A stretch of DNA of 64,000 nucleotides from Saccharomycopsis phalli (lineage: Eukaryota > Ascomycota > Saccharomycetes > Ascoideales > Saccharomycopsidaceae): the NCBI GenBank assembly GCA_020342235.1, contig CP073219.1, forward strand, positions 620,001 to 684,000, given 5' to 3'. Shown in pieces: positions 10,244 through 19,036 of this stretch. The first letter of the stretch is position 1. The number at the start of each line of letters is the position of its first letter. The translations under genes were made by a program, and so were the position numbers. The notes under the pieces are model-generated. The model was not told where the DNA came from and made no database searches. It worked only from the letters and a program-made list of their open reading frames with translations.

Positions 10244-10761
10244 TGTATGGATGGAGAATGTTCACCTGGTGTTGGTATGTAGGTATGAATAAATAGAGAA
10301 TGATAATGATTATTATTGTCGTCTAGGTTTCAACGTGGATTCGTTTATATGGTTTCAACATGGAGTAGTAGTCTATATGATTTCAACGTGGATTCGTTTA
10401 TATGGTTTCAACATGGAGTAGTCTATTTGGTTTCAACATGGATTAGATTTTCAATGCGAGTTGTACAGACCAAGACTCGCACAATTTAATAACATGTGAA
10501 TTTCCAAGATTATACAATTGAACGACATTTGACAATCTCCGACGCATTCCCACAATATAAACGCTACGATTTAAATACAGCAATTTACACCAACTCATTC
10601 TACATCCTCCACTGCTCTACTATATGATTTCCAATGTGTATTCGTACAAATATACATTACGTGGTTGTGATACACCGCTCACTCTCCCAATTCATAACTC
10701 TAGGCCCATGACTATTATTGACTACACCACTTAATAAAGCATTAGTATTTTATTAGTCAAT
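10244..10761. other. Intergenic region with minisatellite
   Basis: A 518-bp convergent gap between NAS6 and RPS0. It contains the tandem repeat at 10326-10446. No gene is seen. Confidence 0.6.
10326..10446. repeat. Tandem minisatellite, 25-28 bp units
   Basis: Five units begin with [AG]GTTTCAACRTGGA or a one-base variant. They alternate between a form followed by TTCGTTTATAT and a form followed by GTAGTCTAT, so the higher-order period is about 53-56 bp. A further degenerate copy may lie near 10624-10650 (TATGATTTCCAATGTG). It is non-coding, in the NAS6-RPS0 3' gap. Confidence 0.75.
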
Positions 10762-11756
10762 TTACCATGAAGCATTAGCGTTTTCAGTACTCTCAGCCCA
10801 GTCAGCAGCAACAGCAGCATCGCCAGCTGGGGCACTCCAGTCAGCTTCTTCAGGTTGAGCAGCCCAGTCGTCAGCACCAGTAGTGGCAGCCTCAGTGGTC
10901 TCCTCTGGAGACTCGGTGGAGTCAGCAACAACCTCGACTTCTTCTGGGTTTCTGTAGAAATACAAATCTGGCATAACGGACCATGGCTCTGGTCTGTTTG
11001 GCAAGGTTCCTCTCAATCTCAAGACCTCTCTGGCCAACAAGTACCAGATCAATCCAATGGAGTGTTTACCCTTGTTGTTGGTTGGGATGGCAACGTCAAC
11101 AAACTCGGTTGGAGAGTCGGTGTCGGTCAAGGCGATCACTGGGATATTGACATAAGACGATTCCTTGATGGCCTGAGCATCGGTTCTTGGGTCAGTGACA
11201 ATGATCAATCTTGGCTCCTTGAAGGATCTGGTGATGTAGTTGGTGAAAGAACCTGGAGTGAATCTTCCAGCAATGGCAGTAGCTCCGGTGTGCGAAGCAA
11301 ATTTCAAGACAGCTCTTTGTCCAAAAGTTCTGGAGGACACAGCAACAACATCAGCTGGGTTTGGAATGGCGGCAATGATTCTGGCAGCCAAAACAATCTT
11401 CTCCCAAGTCTTTCCAACATTGATAACATTGACACCGTCTGGACGGGTCTTGTAAACATATGGTTCATTGTGGACCTAATTTTTGTTAGTAAAACGTAAA
11501 TCACTACTGTATGAAGCTCGATCACCCATATTCACCTGGCTAAAATACTCTTTTCATTTTTCTCGACGGTGTAAAATACACTCTTGGTATATTCCTTGGC
11601 CATTATGCTTCTCATGTTCGCTCCAGGCTCCCAAAAACTTCAACAGAAACAAGATCTAATACATACTTGAACATTCTTAGCTCCTAAGTGGACGTTGGCA
11701 GCTAACAACAATTTAGCATCCTCAGCAGTTAACTCGAAAGATTCTGGTAAAGACAT
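10762..11756 (-). CDS. RPS0: 40S ribosomal protein S0 (uS2), spliced
   Basis: Exon 1 is 11667-11756 and exon 2 is 10762-11475, giving 267 residues. The 191-nt intron has donor GTATGT, branch point TACTAAC and acceptor ATTAG. Exon 1 encodes [20 protein letters not shown] followed by [10 protein letters not shown]. Exon 2 starts [40 protein letters not shown] is the classic uS2 sequence. The C-terminal tail is acidic with repeated A-D-W motifs, as in laminin-receptor-type S0. It is part of the small-subunit platform and needed for 20S pre-rRNA maturation. A CACGTG site lies about 140 bp upstream. Confidence 0.97.
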
Positions 11757-11895
11757 ACTGTGCTTTGATATTACTGATTTTGAAGACGGTATTTTTCACT
11801 ATGTCTAGATGGAAAGGGTATAATTTTTCTGTATTACCCGGGGTTGAGGTCAACTTGCACCAGTCCAAAAATTAACTGGTCACAGTCGTGCATAT

Positions 11896-11901
11896 CACGT
11901 G
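11896..11901. promoter_or_regulatory. CACGTG (Cbf1-type) site before RPS0
   Basis: CACGTG lies 140 bp before the RPS0 ATG. In Candida albicans, Cbf1 together with Tbf1 binds ribosomal protein promoters. The same word occurs before the other two ribosomal protein genes here. Confidence 0.5.
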
Positions 11902-11940
11902 TGTTGTTCCAGGACATTCACCATGACTAAACCTTGGTAA

Positions 11941-11967
11941 TTGCATGGGATTGCATGGGATTGCATC
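11941..11967. repeat. Short 10-bp tandem repeat
   Basis: TTGCATGGGA occurs twice and then again in part (TTGCATCC), just upstream of AIM14. It is small and may be neutral. Confidence 0.6.
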
Positions 11968-12042
11968 CAGAAAATGCACCCCATCACTGCGATGACAAGA
12001 TAAAATTAAAAGTGCCATACCAGTGATCTGGATGCCGTACTA

Positions 12043-14145
12043 ATGACTCCGCCGGACCTCTGCAATAGCACCAGGGAATACAGTTTCCTTGAGTTGCCTC
12101 ACTGGGTGGATCATATAACCCCTGCCTACAAACATCTTCGCACCAGAGCTACCAGGAAATGGGGTTACTTGACTCTTTTACTCTCAATCGCCTCGGTGCT
12201 TCTTTTGCCGGTTTACTTTCAGTTCAACAAGTGGTTTCCCAGACTCAGAAAATACATTGCAAGTCTTTCACAGCGTCGGCTTCTGTTCTGCTCCCGTCAT
12301 TTAGCTACAATCCGTATTGTATTGTTTTGGACCGGCTTCACCGTGCTAGTCACACTCCCAGATACTTACCATGATCTAATGTTTATCACAAAGAGGCTCG
12401 GGAGAGTTTCAGCGTCGTTATTGCCTACGGTGTTCTTTCTCACTCTCAGACCGTCACCACTTCCTATGTTGTATTTGCGAATAGTCATTGTTCACAAATG
12501 GCTTGCCCGAATCGTGGTTCTTCAGGCTCTTGTACATGCAATTATGTATTCGGCCTATTTCTTCCACAAGGGTTTAATCTACAAGATATACAACCGGCCA
12601 AATCTATTTGGCTGGGTAGCCTTGCTCGGCTTCTTTATTCTAGCCTTGACGTCGCTTTACCCCATTAGGAGATCCAGTTTCAGAACATTTTACATCAACC
12701 ACTACATCGTGAGCTGGGTGATTGTGGCGCTGATTTATTTCCACTCGCGGCCTCCTGCCAAGATAGTTTCTGCCTTGAATATTCTGATTTTGCTATATCA
12801 AGTATATCTCAGATTTACCAATACGTCCTTGGTGAGGATCTCGGTCAAGGACTTGTCCAGCAGCTTGGAGATTGTCGAGATTAAATTGGACCAAATCCCA
12901 GACGGCCGTCACCAATTCAAGCAGTCCATGATGCCATGCTCGCATCTTAGAATCCAAAAGAAGTTCAAAAACCCGTTTGTCAACTTTTTCTTGAGGTACC
13001 TCTGCCCGTTGGCTCATCCGTTTTCCATTGCCTCGTTACCATGCGACAAGTCACTCAAGCTTGTGGTACGTAAGCTGCGGTTCGACTTGAATAATTTTGA
13101 CCAATACTACATTACCGGATGTTATGAGCCGGAGTTTGGGTTCTTGTCATACGGGCCACGCACAGAATCGTTGTATCGCAAAACATTACGCTTGGTATGT
13201 TCTTCTCCTACTCCACGGTTGAATGGTTTATCAGAAGGCATCATGTCTCTCACATCGAGGTACCACATTAATGCGTCAAGAGTACTCATGATAATGGGTG
13301 GTTCTGGTATTTCTGTTGCGTTGCCCTTGTTGCGGATTTTGAGCATACATGGCATTCCTTCAAAGATCATTTGGGTCATCAAGGATGTGCAGGACTTGCT
13401 AATTTTCAAGACTTTTAAGAACATTGATATAAATTCGATGGAGATCTACTTGACCAGTAGAACGTACAACTTCACTAGTTTGGAAGGGGGAAAGTTGCCC
13501 TTGGACAAGTTGTTTGAAAGGATCGATGAGGATCTAGAATCGAATCAGGAAGTCGATTTCACGTCATTTGATTTGTCTCCGGATAAGCCTCTTCTTAGTT
13601 TGGGGTCCCAGAAGCGTCGCCAGAGGACAAAGTCGATGGATAGTCCTGCAAGGGATCGTTTTGCCCGGCGGAGATCGTTGGAAAACCTCTTGTATAGGCT
13701 ACACTTGGACACAAATACCGAAGAGGAGTATGATGATAACATTCAGGGGATAAATGCAGATGAGGTTTCGATTAATATCTCTTCAGTTGAGGGTACAAAG
13801 ACATATGGTTCGATAAATGGGCCCCAGTACATTAACGCGTCGATCAGCTCTGCACCTCAGTACACTGGAATGGTGGGCAAGTTGAAGATATTCAAGGGTC
13901 GTCCTACGCTAGGACCCGGTGTGTTTGAGTGGTGCTTAAATCATCTTTGCGACGAGTCGCCGCTGACGGTGGCACAATCTACGGTTGATCCAAGCTGCTG
14001 CAACAACACCTCGCCAGAAGCGATGGAAGAGATTATAAAGAATGTTTGGGTGGTTGCTACTGGGCCGCCGGGTATAATTAATAAGTCGCGGTATTGGGCG
14101 AATATCAACAACTTGAATTTTCACGGTGAAAGTTTTTCGTTGTAA
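12043..14145 (+). CDS. AIM14: AIM14/YNO1-type NADPH oxidase (ferric-reductase superfamily)
   Basis: A 700-residue membrane flavocytochrome. Six or seven hydrophobic segments fill residues 45-260. Haem histidine pairs are visible in IVHKWLARIVVLQALVHAIM and FYINHYIVSWVIVALIYFHS. RLGRVSASLLPTVFFLTLRP and YPIRRSSFRTFYINH follow S. cerevisiae Aim14/Yno1 closely. The FAD motif HPFSIASLP and nucleotide-loop MGGSGISVALPLLRIL are present. A polar insert, rich in Ser/Arg then Asp/Glu, occupies about residues 505-620. The C terminus HGESFSL fits the aromatic ending of the family. The usual CGPP near the C terminus reads TGPP. Yno1 makes superoxide at the ER. FRE8 is the main alternative. Confidence 0.82.
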   Translation: MTPPDLCNSTREYSFLELPHWVDHITPAYKHLRTRATRKWGYLTLLLSIASVLLLPVYFQFNKWFPRLRKYIASLSQRRLLFCSRHLATIRIVLFWTGFTVLVTLPDTYHDLMFITKRLGRVSASLLPTVFFLTLRPSPLPMLYLRIVIVHKWLARIVVLQALVHAIMYSAYFFHKGLIYKIYNRPNLFGWVALLGFFILALTSLYPIRRSSFRTFYINHYIVSWVIVALIYFHSRPPAKIVSALNILILLYQVYLRFTNTSLVRISVKDLSSSLEIVEIKLDQIPDGRHQFKQSMMPCSHLRIQKKFKNPFVNFFLRYLCPLAHPFSIASLPCDKSLKLVVRKLRFDLNNFDQYYITGCYEPEFGFLSYGPRTESLYRKTLRLVCSSPTPRLNGLSEGIMSLTSRYHINASRVLMIMGGSGISVALPLLRILSIHGIPSKIIWVIKDVQDLLIFKTFKNIDINSMEIYLTSRTYNFTSLEGGKLPLDKLFERIDEDLESNQEVDFTSFDLSPDKPLLSLGSQKRRQRTKSMDSPARDRFARRRSLENLLYRLHLDTNTEEEYDDNIQGINADEVSINISSVEGTKTYGSINGPQYINASISSAPQYTGMVGKLKIFKGRPTLGPGVFEWCLNHLCDESPLTVAQSTVDPSCCNNTSPEAMEEIIKNVWVVATGPPGIINKSRYWANINNLNFHGESFSL

Positions 14146-14457
14146 TGTATGTCTGGTACACACGACAGTAGTATGTAGCCGCGAGTATCTTGAGGATAAA
14201 TGTGATTTAAATATTCACGGAAACGCGGAGCAACTAGTTGAGCTATTTACGCTATGATCTGTACGATTATGACAATAAAGCACGGTGTGCAAAACTAATG
14301 TAGATGTTGACAGGGTCACTCTGGATATTTTAGATTTCAGATTCCGATTCGCTATTGTTTGGTAGGGAACAAACGAGCAACCCAGGAGGTCTTAGTCGGA
14401 AAATCTTGGATATAAACTCAAATTGAAAAAGAACCGGATATATATTATACTTTCTTT
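14146..14457. other. Intergenic, no gene seen
   Basis: A 312-bp AT-rich promoter region before SMI1, without recognisable motif or repeat. Confidence 0.5.
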
Positions 14458-15918
14458 ATGGCCAAAGGAATCAATCTTGGACGTAAGGTCCATGAGTTTA
14501 TCTACTCATTTAACACAAGTGACAGGTATGCTGACTACAATACAAAACCAGTAAAGACACACAACCGAAGCAGCTCCAAAGTGAATGGGAATGAATCCCC
14601 TTTGAAAAGCTATGCCGGTCTCACGGCTCCGGTGCTAGACTATTCTTTTAATGCTCCTGATGTGGCCTTGACGGGAGACTTTGATACCCAGAACGAGGGG
14701 GTTTCTGAAACGATACTCGCTTGGCGACATATTGAGTTGTGGACACGGAAGCATCATACGGATTTGAATGAGACGTTGAATCCTCCGGTGACGAGAAACG
14801 ACATTTCCAAGGCTGAGAGTGACTTGAATATAGAGTTTCCGCCCTCAATGGTGACGAGCCTACGCTTACATGACGGCCAGGATTTCTCTGGGTGTTTCAA
14901 GGACTATTGTGGGTTGTTCTTTACGTTGGAGTTGATGCTGCTCAGCAAAATTGTGGAAATGACGCAAAACTGGCGGAAAGTGTCCGACAAGTTGAACGGA
15001 CAGATTCTTCAGAAAAGATTGAATCACCAAGTGCTACTGAACTTGAGATCCCCAGAGGTAACCCATGAAAACGAGTTCCATGGCACGTTACACAGTACCG
15101 GAAAACGAGACGGCGAATATCAGCAGGTGGACACATTCAATTACGAGGTAAATCCCAGGTTGGAGCATGAGTTGAGACGGGAGTCCATGCAGAACTCGAA
15201 ATTGGCCCTTCATGGGCAGACGGCCTCGGGTAATTTCACCCATCAGGGCCTGGTACCGCCAAACACAATACACAGTGTCTATGCACATCGAGACTGGATT
15301 CCCGTCATCACCGACAACGCTGGTAGCCATGTTGCTGTGGATTTGTCACCCGCGGCTAATGGTACGTACGGACAGGTAATTCTCTTTGGAAGAGAGTTCG
15401 ACACAAAGTACGTCGTTGCATCGACCTGGGGGGACTTTTTGTTGAACTTTGCAAAAGACTTGGAAAGTGGCAACTATATTATACGTTCAGACGATACGTT
15501 TGACGATGTCATGGCTGGAGATGGGGAATTGTACTACAAGGACAAGGTGACGAAAGTGGAGCAGAGCTACTTTGAGGTACTAAAGAACCGGGCCATTGCA
15601 AACTATGAAAGTAAGCGAAAGTTGGCAAACAAGGCAGAAGGCTTGAAAAGCATTTCCGCTGTGCTCGCGTCGAATTCCAAGTATACGTTCAACCTGCAGT
15701 TGTTGCATGTTGATGAGAATATTGACTATGAGAAACAAGGTCATATCACCGACTCAAAGATATCCTTGACGCATATTTCAAAGCAGCGATCGCACAGCTC
15801 TTCTACTACAGAGACGTGTATCGATGTGGAGTCTAATAAAATGGCAGGAGAGGTGAAGGAAATTATAGACACTGATATTAGGGACTTGGGTGAGAAGTTT
15901 GATAATGTGGCTATTTAG
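14458..15918 (+). CDS. KNR4: Smi1/Knr4 cell-wall synthesis regulator
   Basis: A 486-residue homologue of Knr4/Smi1, the largely disordered hub that couples the cell-integrity MAPK pathway and glucan synthesis to growth. The SMI1/KNR4 domain lies at about residues 85-340, including ESDLNIEFPPSMVTSLRLHD, GLFFTLELMLLSKIVEMTQN, HRDWIPVITDNAGSHVAVDL and GQVILFGREFDTKYVVASTW. The N-terminal 75 and C-terminal 100 residues are polar and low in conservation, as in the family. The first ATG fits the conserved start (MAKGINLGRKVHEFIYSFNT). The gene ends about 70 bp before the ALG10-side minisatellite. Confidence 0.92.
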   Translation: MAKGINLGRKVHEFIYSFNTSDRYADYNTKPVKTHNRSSSKVNGNESPLKSYAGLTAPVLDYSFNAPDVALTGDFDTQNEGVSETILAWRHIELWTRKHHTDLNETLNPPVTRNDISKAESDLNIEFPPSMVTSLRLHDGQDFSGCFKDYCGLFFTLELMLLSKIVEMTQNWRKVSDKLNGQILQKRLNHQVLLNLRSPEVTHENEFHGTLHSTGKRDGEYQQVDTFNYEVNPRLEHELRRESMQNSKLALHGQTASGNFTHQGLVPPNTIHSVYAHRDWIPVITDNAGSHVAVDLSPAANGTYGQVILFGREFDTKYVVASTWGDFLLNFAKDLESGNYIIRSDDTFDDVMAGDGELYYKDKVTKVEQSYFEVLKNRAIANYESKRKLANKAEGLKSISAVLASNSKYTFNLQLLHVDENIDYEKQGHITDSKISLTHISKQRSHSSSTTETCIDVESNKMAGEVKEIIDTDIRDLGEKFDNVAI

Positions 15919-15990
15919 GCCCCGGTTGGATATTTAGTAGCTGTCTAAAAATGTATTGGTTTAGTGTTTTATAGGATTATGTAGTATACA

Positions 15991-16176
15991 ATTTGCCCAC
16001 CTGGTGATTCCTTGAGGCTCGATTTCCTTCCTGATGGTTCCTTGAGGCTCGATTTCCTTCCTGATGGTTCCTTGAGGCTCGATTTCCTTCCTGATGATTC
16101 TTTGGGGTCAATTTTCTCACCTGATAACTCTTTGAGGCTCAATTGCCTACCAGATAATTCTTTGAGGCTCGATTTC
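15991..16176. repeat. 30-bp minisatellite overlapping the ALG10 3' end
   Basis: Six units in exact 30-bp register start at 15991, 16021, 16051, 16081, 16111 and 16141. The central ones are near identical (GATTTCCTTCCTGATG then GTTCCTTGAGGCTC). On the minus strand the array is fully open and reads S-L-K-E-P-S-G-R-K-S per unit. The last unit encodes the final residues and stop codon of ALG10 in another frame. Confidence 0.9.
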
Positions 16177-17532
16177 TGTTTCCCATGTAAACTTGTACTG
16201 GATAAATACAATCAACAACATGACATCGACTGACACCGACCACAAGAATTCTAGGCTGAGTCTTTGAAGAATGGCGTTCTTCTTATAAAAGGACACCACA
16301 GGTTCGGTCGAAGGGTTGGTGAGAAGTCTCCAGTAGAAGTACGGCAAAATGTAATACCGCGGCTCAAAAAGTGGAGAAGGTGTTATCGAAGCAAGGGTGC
16401 AAAACACGTAGGCCAAAGTAATGATCCAGTTGGTGCTCTGGAACAAAGTGCTCAATACCACATATGCCGAGAAGTGGTAAACGGGAATTAGGAGATATCT
16501 TGAGAACTCGTTGTAATTAATAATCTTCTTCCAGATGTAGAAAGTGTAGTGTCTATTATCGGCAAGCAAGAATGGGTGGGCGATTGTAAAGTGCTTGATT
16601 GCAAAAAACATGGCCAGGTAAATGATTACCGTGAGACATGATTTAGCCACGGACCCAAAGCTGGACTTTAAGTATTTTCTGATTTTTTGAACGGATAGCG
16701 ACAATGGCCAGCTGAAGAATGTCATGAATACTAAGCAGTATAGTACCTGGGGTAAGTGGACTGTGCTGACGTGATTCAGCTTATCGCCAAACGTGATACC
16801 GCCATTATGGAGTAGAAAGGCTGCAAAAAGCATAAAGTTTGCTGCAAATGGCAACACTAGATGGAAGTTTGCAAGAGTTAGCTTGATGAAATCGACAATC
16901 GTAGCTCTGAAGCTGCGACGAGCCACTGGGAGCTTCTGTGATAGCAATATCACCAAGTTGAAAGCAGTCCAAATGATATTTGTCTGACGGAGCCAAAGAC
17001 TGGCAAAGGCGAATGCGCCAGCCACAAGAGACGATGCCGTGAAGCCAAAGGGGACTAGATAGCATACGGAGAAGGACGTGAGAATGAGAATGGTCGACCA
17101 GGCGTCGGTGTAAAACAAGTTCAAGTAAAGGAACAAAATCGGCAGGAGAATGATGCTGGATATCCAGAATCTGTCTGGGAATCTTGCATTCAAGGGTATC
17201 AAGGCCATTACTGGGAACACAATGGTTCCACCAATGGTATTCAAGGAGCGGAGTGTGTTGAGTGTACAGCTTTCGGTTGTGACCCACTTGAGAGCCGCAT
17301 GGTATAAATACCCAATGTAGTATAGTCCTGGTGGGGTTGTGATCTTTGGGTCCCAATGGGCAAAGTTGTGGTTGCAGTACTGCTGGGTCTGAGGTATATG
17401 GAAGATCTCATCAATAAACTGGTAGGGCACTTGGGTCGAAATGACGCTGAAGGAATATGCAATGAATATTATCGCCGCCGGATATATCACGAAAATATTA
17501 AGGTAGTATGTGCTCGGTTCCTGGTTGGTCAT
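16147..17532 (-). CDS. ALG10: Alg10/Die2 dolichyl-P-Glc alpha-1,2-glucosyltransferase
   Basis: A 461-residue multi-pass ER membrane enzyme that adds the third, terminal glucose to the dolichol-linked N-glycan precursor before transfer by OST. The family signature is FIDEIFHIPQTQQYCNHNFA, then WDPKITTPPGLYYIGYLYHA near residues 35-75. Also seen are SLWLRQTNIIWTAFNLVILL and LLADNRHYTFYIWKKIINYN. About a dozen hydrophobic segments are present. MTNQEPSTYYLNIFVIYP at 17532 is the first ATG. The last residues EPQRIIW come from a minisatellite unit, so the C terminus is probably recently changed. The divergent gap to MTC6 is 53 bp. Confidence 0.94.
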   Translation of the reverse strand: MTNQEPSTYYLNIFVIYPAAIIFIAYSFSVISTQVPYQFIDEIFHIPQTQQYCNHNFAHWDPKITTPPGLYYIGYLYHAALKWVTTESCTLNTLRSLNTIGGTIVFPVMALIPLNARFPDRFWISSIILLPILFLYLNLFYTDAWSTILILTSFSVCYLVPFGFTASSLVAGAFAFASLWLRQTNIIWTAFNLVILLSQKLPVARRSFRATIVDFIKLTLANFHLVLPFAANFMLFAAFLLHNGGITFGDKLNHVSTVHLPQVLYCLVFMTFFSWPLSLSVQKIRKYLKSSFGSVAKSCLTVIIYLAMFFAIKHFTIAHPFLLADNRHYTFYIWKKIINYNEFSRYLLIPVYHFSAYVVLSTLFQSTNWIITLAYVFCTLASITPSPLFEPRYYILPYFYWRLLTNPSTEPVVSFYKKNAILQRLSLEFLWSVSVDVMLLIVFIQYKFTWETEIEPQRIIW

Positions 17533-17585
17533 GGCTGGTTGCAATCTGGCACGTTGGAAAATGAGATTTTGGTCCTGAGCTGCAT

Positions 17586-19010
17586 ATGAAGGTCAGACTG
17601 TACTTGCAACTATGGAGTAGTTTGATTGCTATAACGACCTGCAGCGGGGTCCCTCTTCTTCAAGGACAGGCGTCTGTGGCGAGTTTCGCCCAGAGTTATA
17701 TTGGGTACAATTCCTCCATTGCCCGGCTAGCGTGGCTCGGCATCAATGTCACCAGCAGTATATTTGAAGCAGTAGGATATACCAGCGAGTCGGTGCGGCA
17801 TATTGAGGACGCCTTGAACGCAACGAATTTCAACACATTGTATTTTGATCTCTTTTGGAATCGGCGTCTGTCCGGCTGGCAGTTGTGCCCGCATAGTTCC
17901 GCACTGTGCCAGAGCGACTTTGTACTTGAGGAAATATTGACGGCAATCAATGGCATGACAAAGAAAATACCAGACAAGTTCATTGGCTTGCTATTCAATT
18001 TGCAGGATTATCCGGGGAACGACACCAGCACCGACGTCACTACAAACCTCACCCAGGCGTTGGCCGACAAGATTGACAAGGTGGCGTTTGACGCGTTCTC
18101 GTCGCCAACATTGTACAATTTCCTATTCACAATGGATAAGCGTGTGCTTCCCATGGTTTTCCACAACTCTGTTGCCCCAGAAAACCAGTCGGTCAGCAGC
18201 TTTTCCTACCTGATCGAGGCTGGAGATGACACTAGCGTATTGGGAAACCTCTCGTTAGATACCTTTGCCAGACTAAACCACACCGACTGGAGGTTCAGCA
18301 GCCAGCCTTCACTGAACTTGAGCCAGGTGCGCGACTTGCAAGTCAGTGGGACCTCGGTTATTTTGGACGTAAACACCAGCTCCTTTCATCTCTTTGACAA
18401 TTTGACCTGGCTCTGGTACCTTGACCAGCCTCGGGCAACAAATATTCTGGCCGGGTCTCTGCAAATTTCCAGCACCAATGGTAGAAGAAAGTCCGGCGAC
18501 GCATTCGAGTGCGCAGTGCTCTACAAGACGGGCTTATTTGTAGAAAACTGCTACGAGCAGCACTATGTTGCTTGTCAATCAAAGATTGATAACACCACCT
18601 GGAGCATAAACATGAAAAAGAAAAACTACTTTGACTCTAAGGACGCCTGTGGTGACAACAATGCCCAGTTTCTATTTGGGATCCCTAAAGAACCACTACA
18701 GTTGGTCTCTTTGATCGAGGCTGCTCGTTCCCGAGGCATATCGGATCCAGTATGGGTCGATCTAAATAGTATCGCTACTAACAACTGCTGGACCTCGGGT
18801 GGCCCAGATGCATTTTGTCCGTTCAAAAACCCAGAGCAGACCAAGAAGTTCGCCAAGATGGTGTCGCCAATCTCGATATTCATTCTATTTGTGTTTTCGC
18901 TAATTGTCGTCTCCAGTTCTCAACAGGTGCCCATCCAAAAGAATAAAAAGTACTGGAAAAAGTTGATCTCTGATTACGCTCAAGATGAGTACGAAGGAGT
19001 CGCTGCCTAG
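17586..19010 (+). CDS. MTC6: Mtc6-like single-pass membrane glycoprotein
   Basis: A 474-residue type I membrane protein. It has a signal peptide (about 1-20, LYLQLWSSLIAITTCSGVPL), a luminal domain with many N-glycosylation sequons (NSS, NVT, NAT, NDT, NLT, NQS, NLS, NHT, NTS, NTT), and one membrane span near residues 425-445 (ISIFILFVFSLIVVSSS). A short basic cytosolic tail follows. FNTLYFDLFWNRRLSGWQLC and DAFECAVLYKTGLFVENCYE match Maintenance of Telomere Capping 6, where the second region is C-type-lectin-like. Molecular function is unknown; the S. cerevisiae name comes from genetic interaction with cdc13-1. Start is the first ATG, 53 bp from the divergent ALG10 start. Confidence 0.78.
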   Translation: MKVRLYLQLWSSLIAITTCSGVPLLQGQASVASFAQSYIGYNSSIARLAWLGINVTSSIFEAVGYTSESVRHIEDALNATNFNTLYFDLFWNRRLSGWQLCPHSSALCQSDFVLEEILTAINGMTKKIPDKFIGLLFNLQDYPGNDTSTDVTTNLTQALADKIDKVAFDAFSSPTLYNFLFTMDKRVLPMVFHNSVAPENQSVSSFSYLIEAGDDTSVLGNLSLDTFARLNHTDWRFSSQPSLNLSQVRDLQVSGTSVILDVNTSSFHLFDNLTWLWYLDQPRATNILAGSLQISSTNGRRKSGDAFECAVLYKTGLFVENCYEQHYVACQSKIDNTTWSINMKKKNYFDSKDACGDNNAQFLFGIPKEPLQLVSLIEAARSRGISDPVWVDLNSIATNNCWTSGGPDAFCPFKNPEQTKKFAKMVSPISIFILFVFSLIVVSSSQQVPIQKNKKYWKKLISDYAQDEYEGVAA

Positions 19011-19036
19011 ATTAGAGATTATCCGCATGTATTTAA

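Noticed and set aside
10855-11499. 214-codon plus-strand frame opposite RPS0
   Set aside because: It lies antisense to RPS0 exon 2 and reflects its biased codons; no start or family support.
15969-16211. 80-codon repetitive minus-strand frame over the minisatellite
   Set aside because: It is a by-product of a 30-bp array whose length is divisible by three; noted as a finding, not called as a gene.
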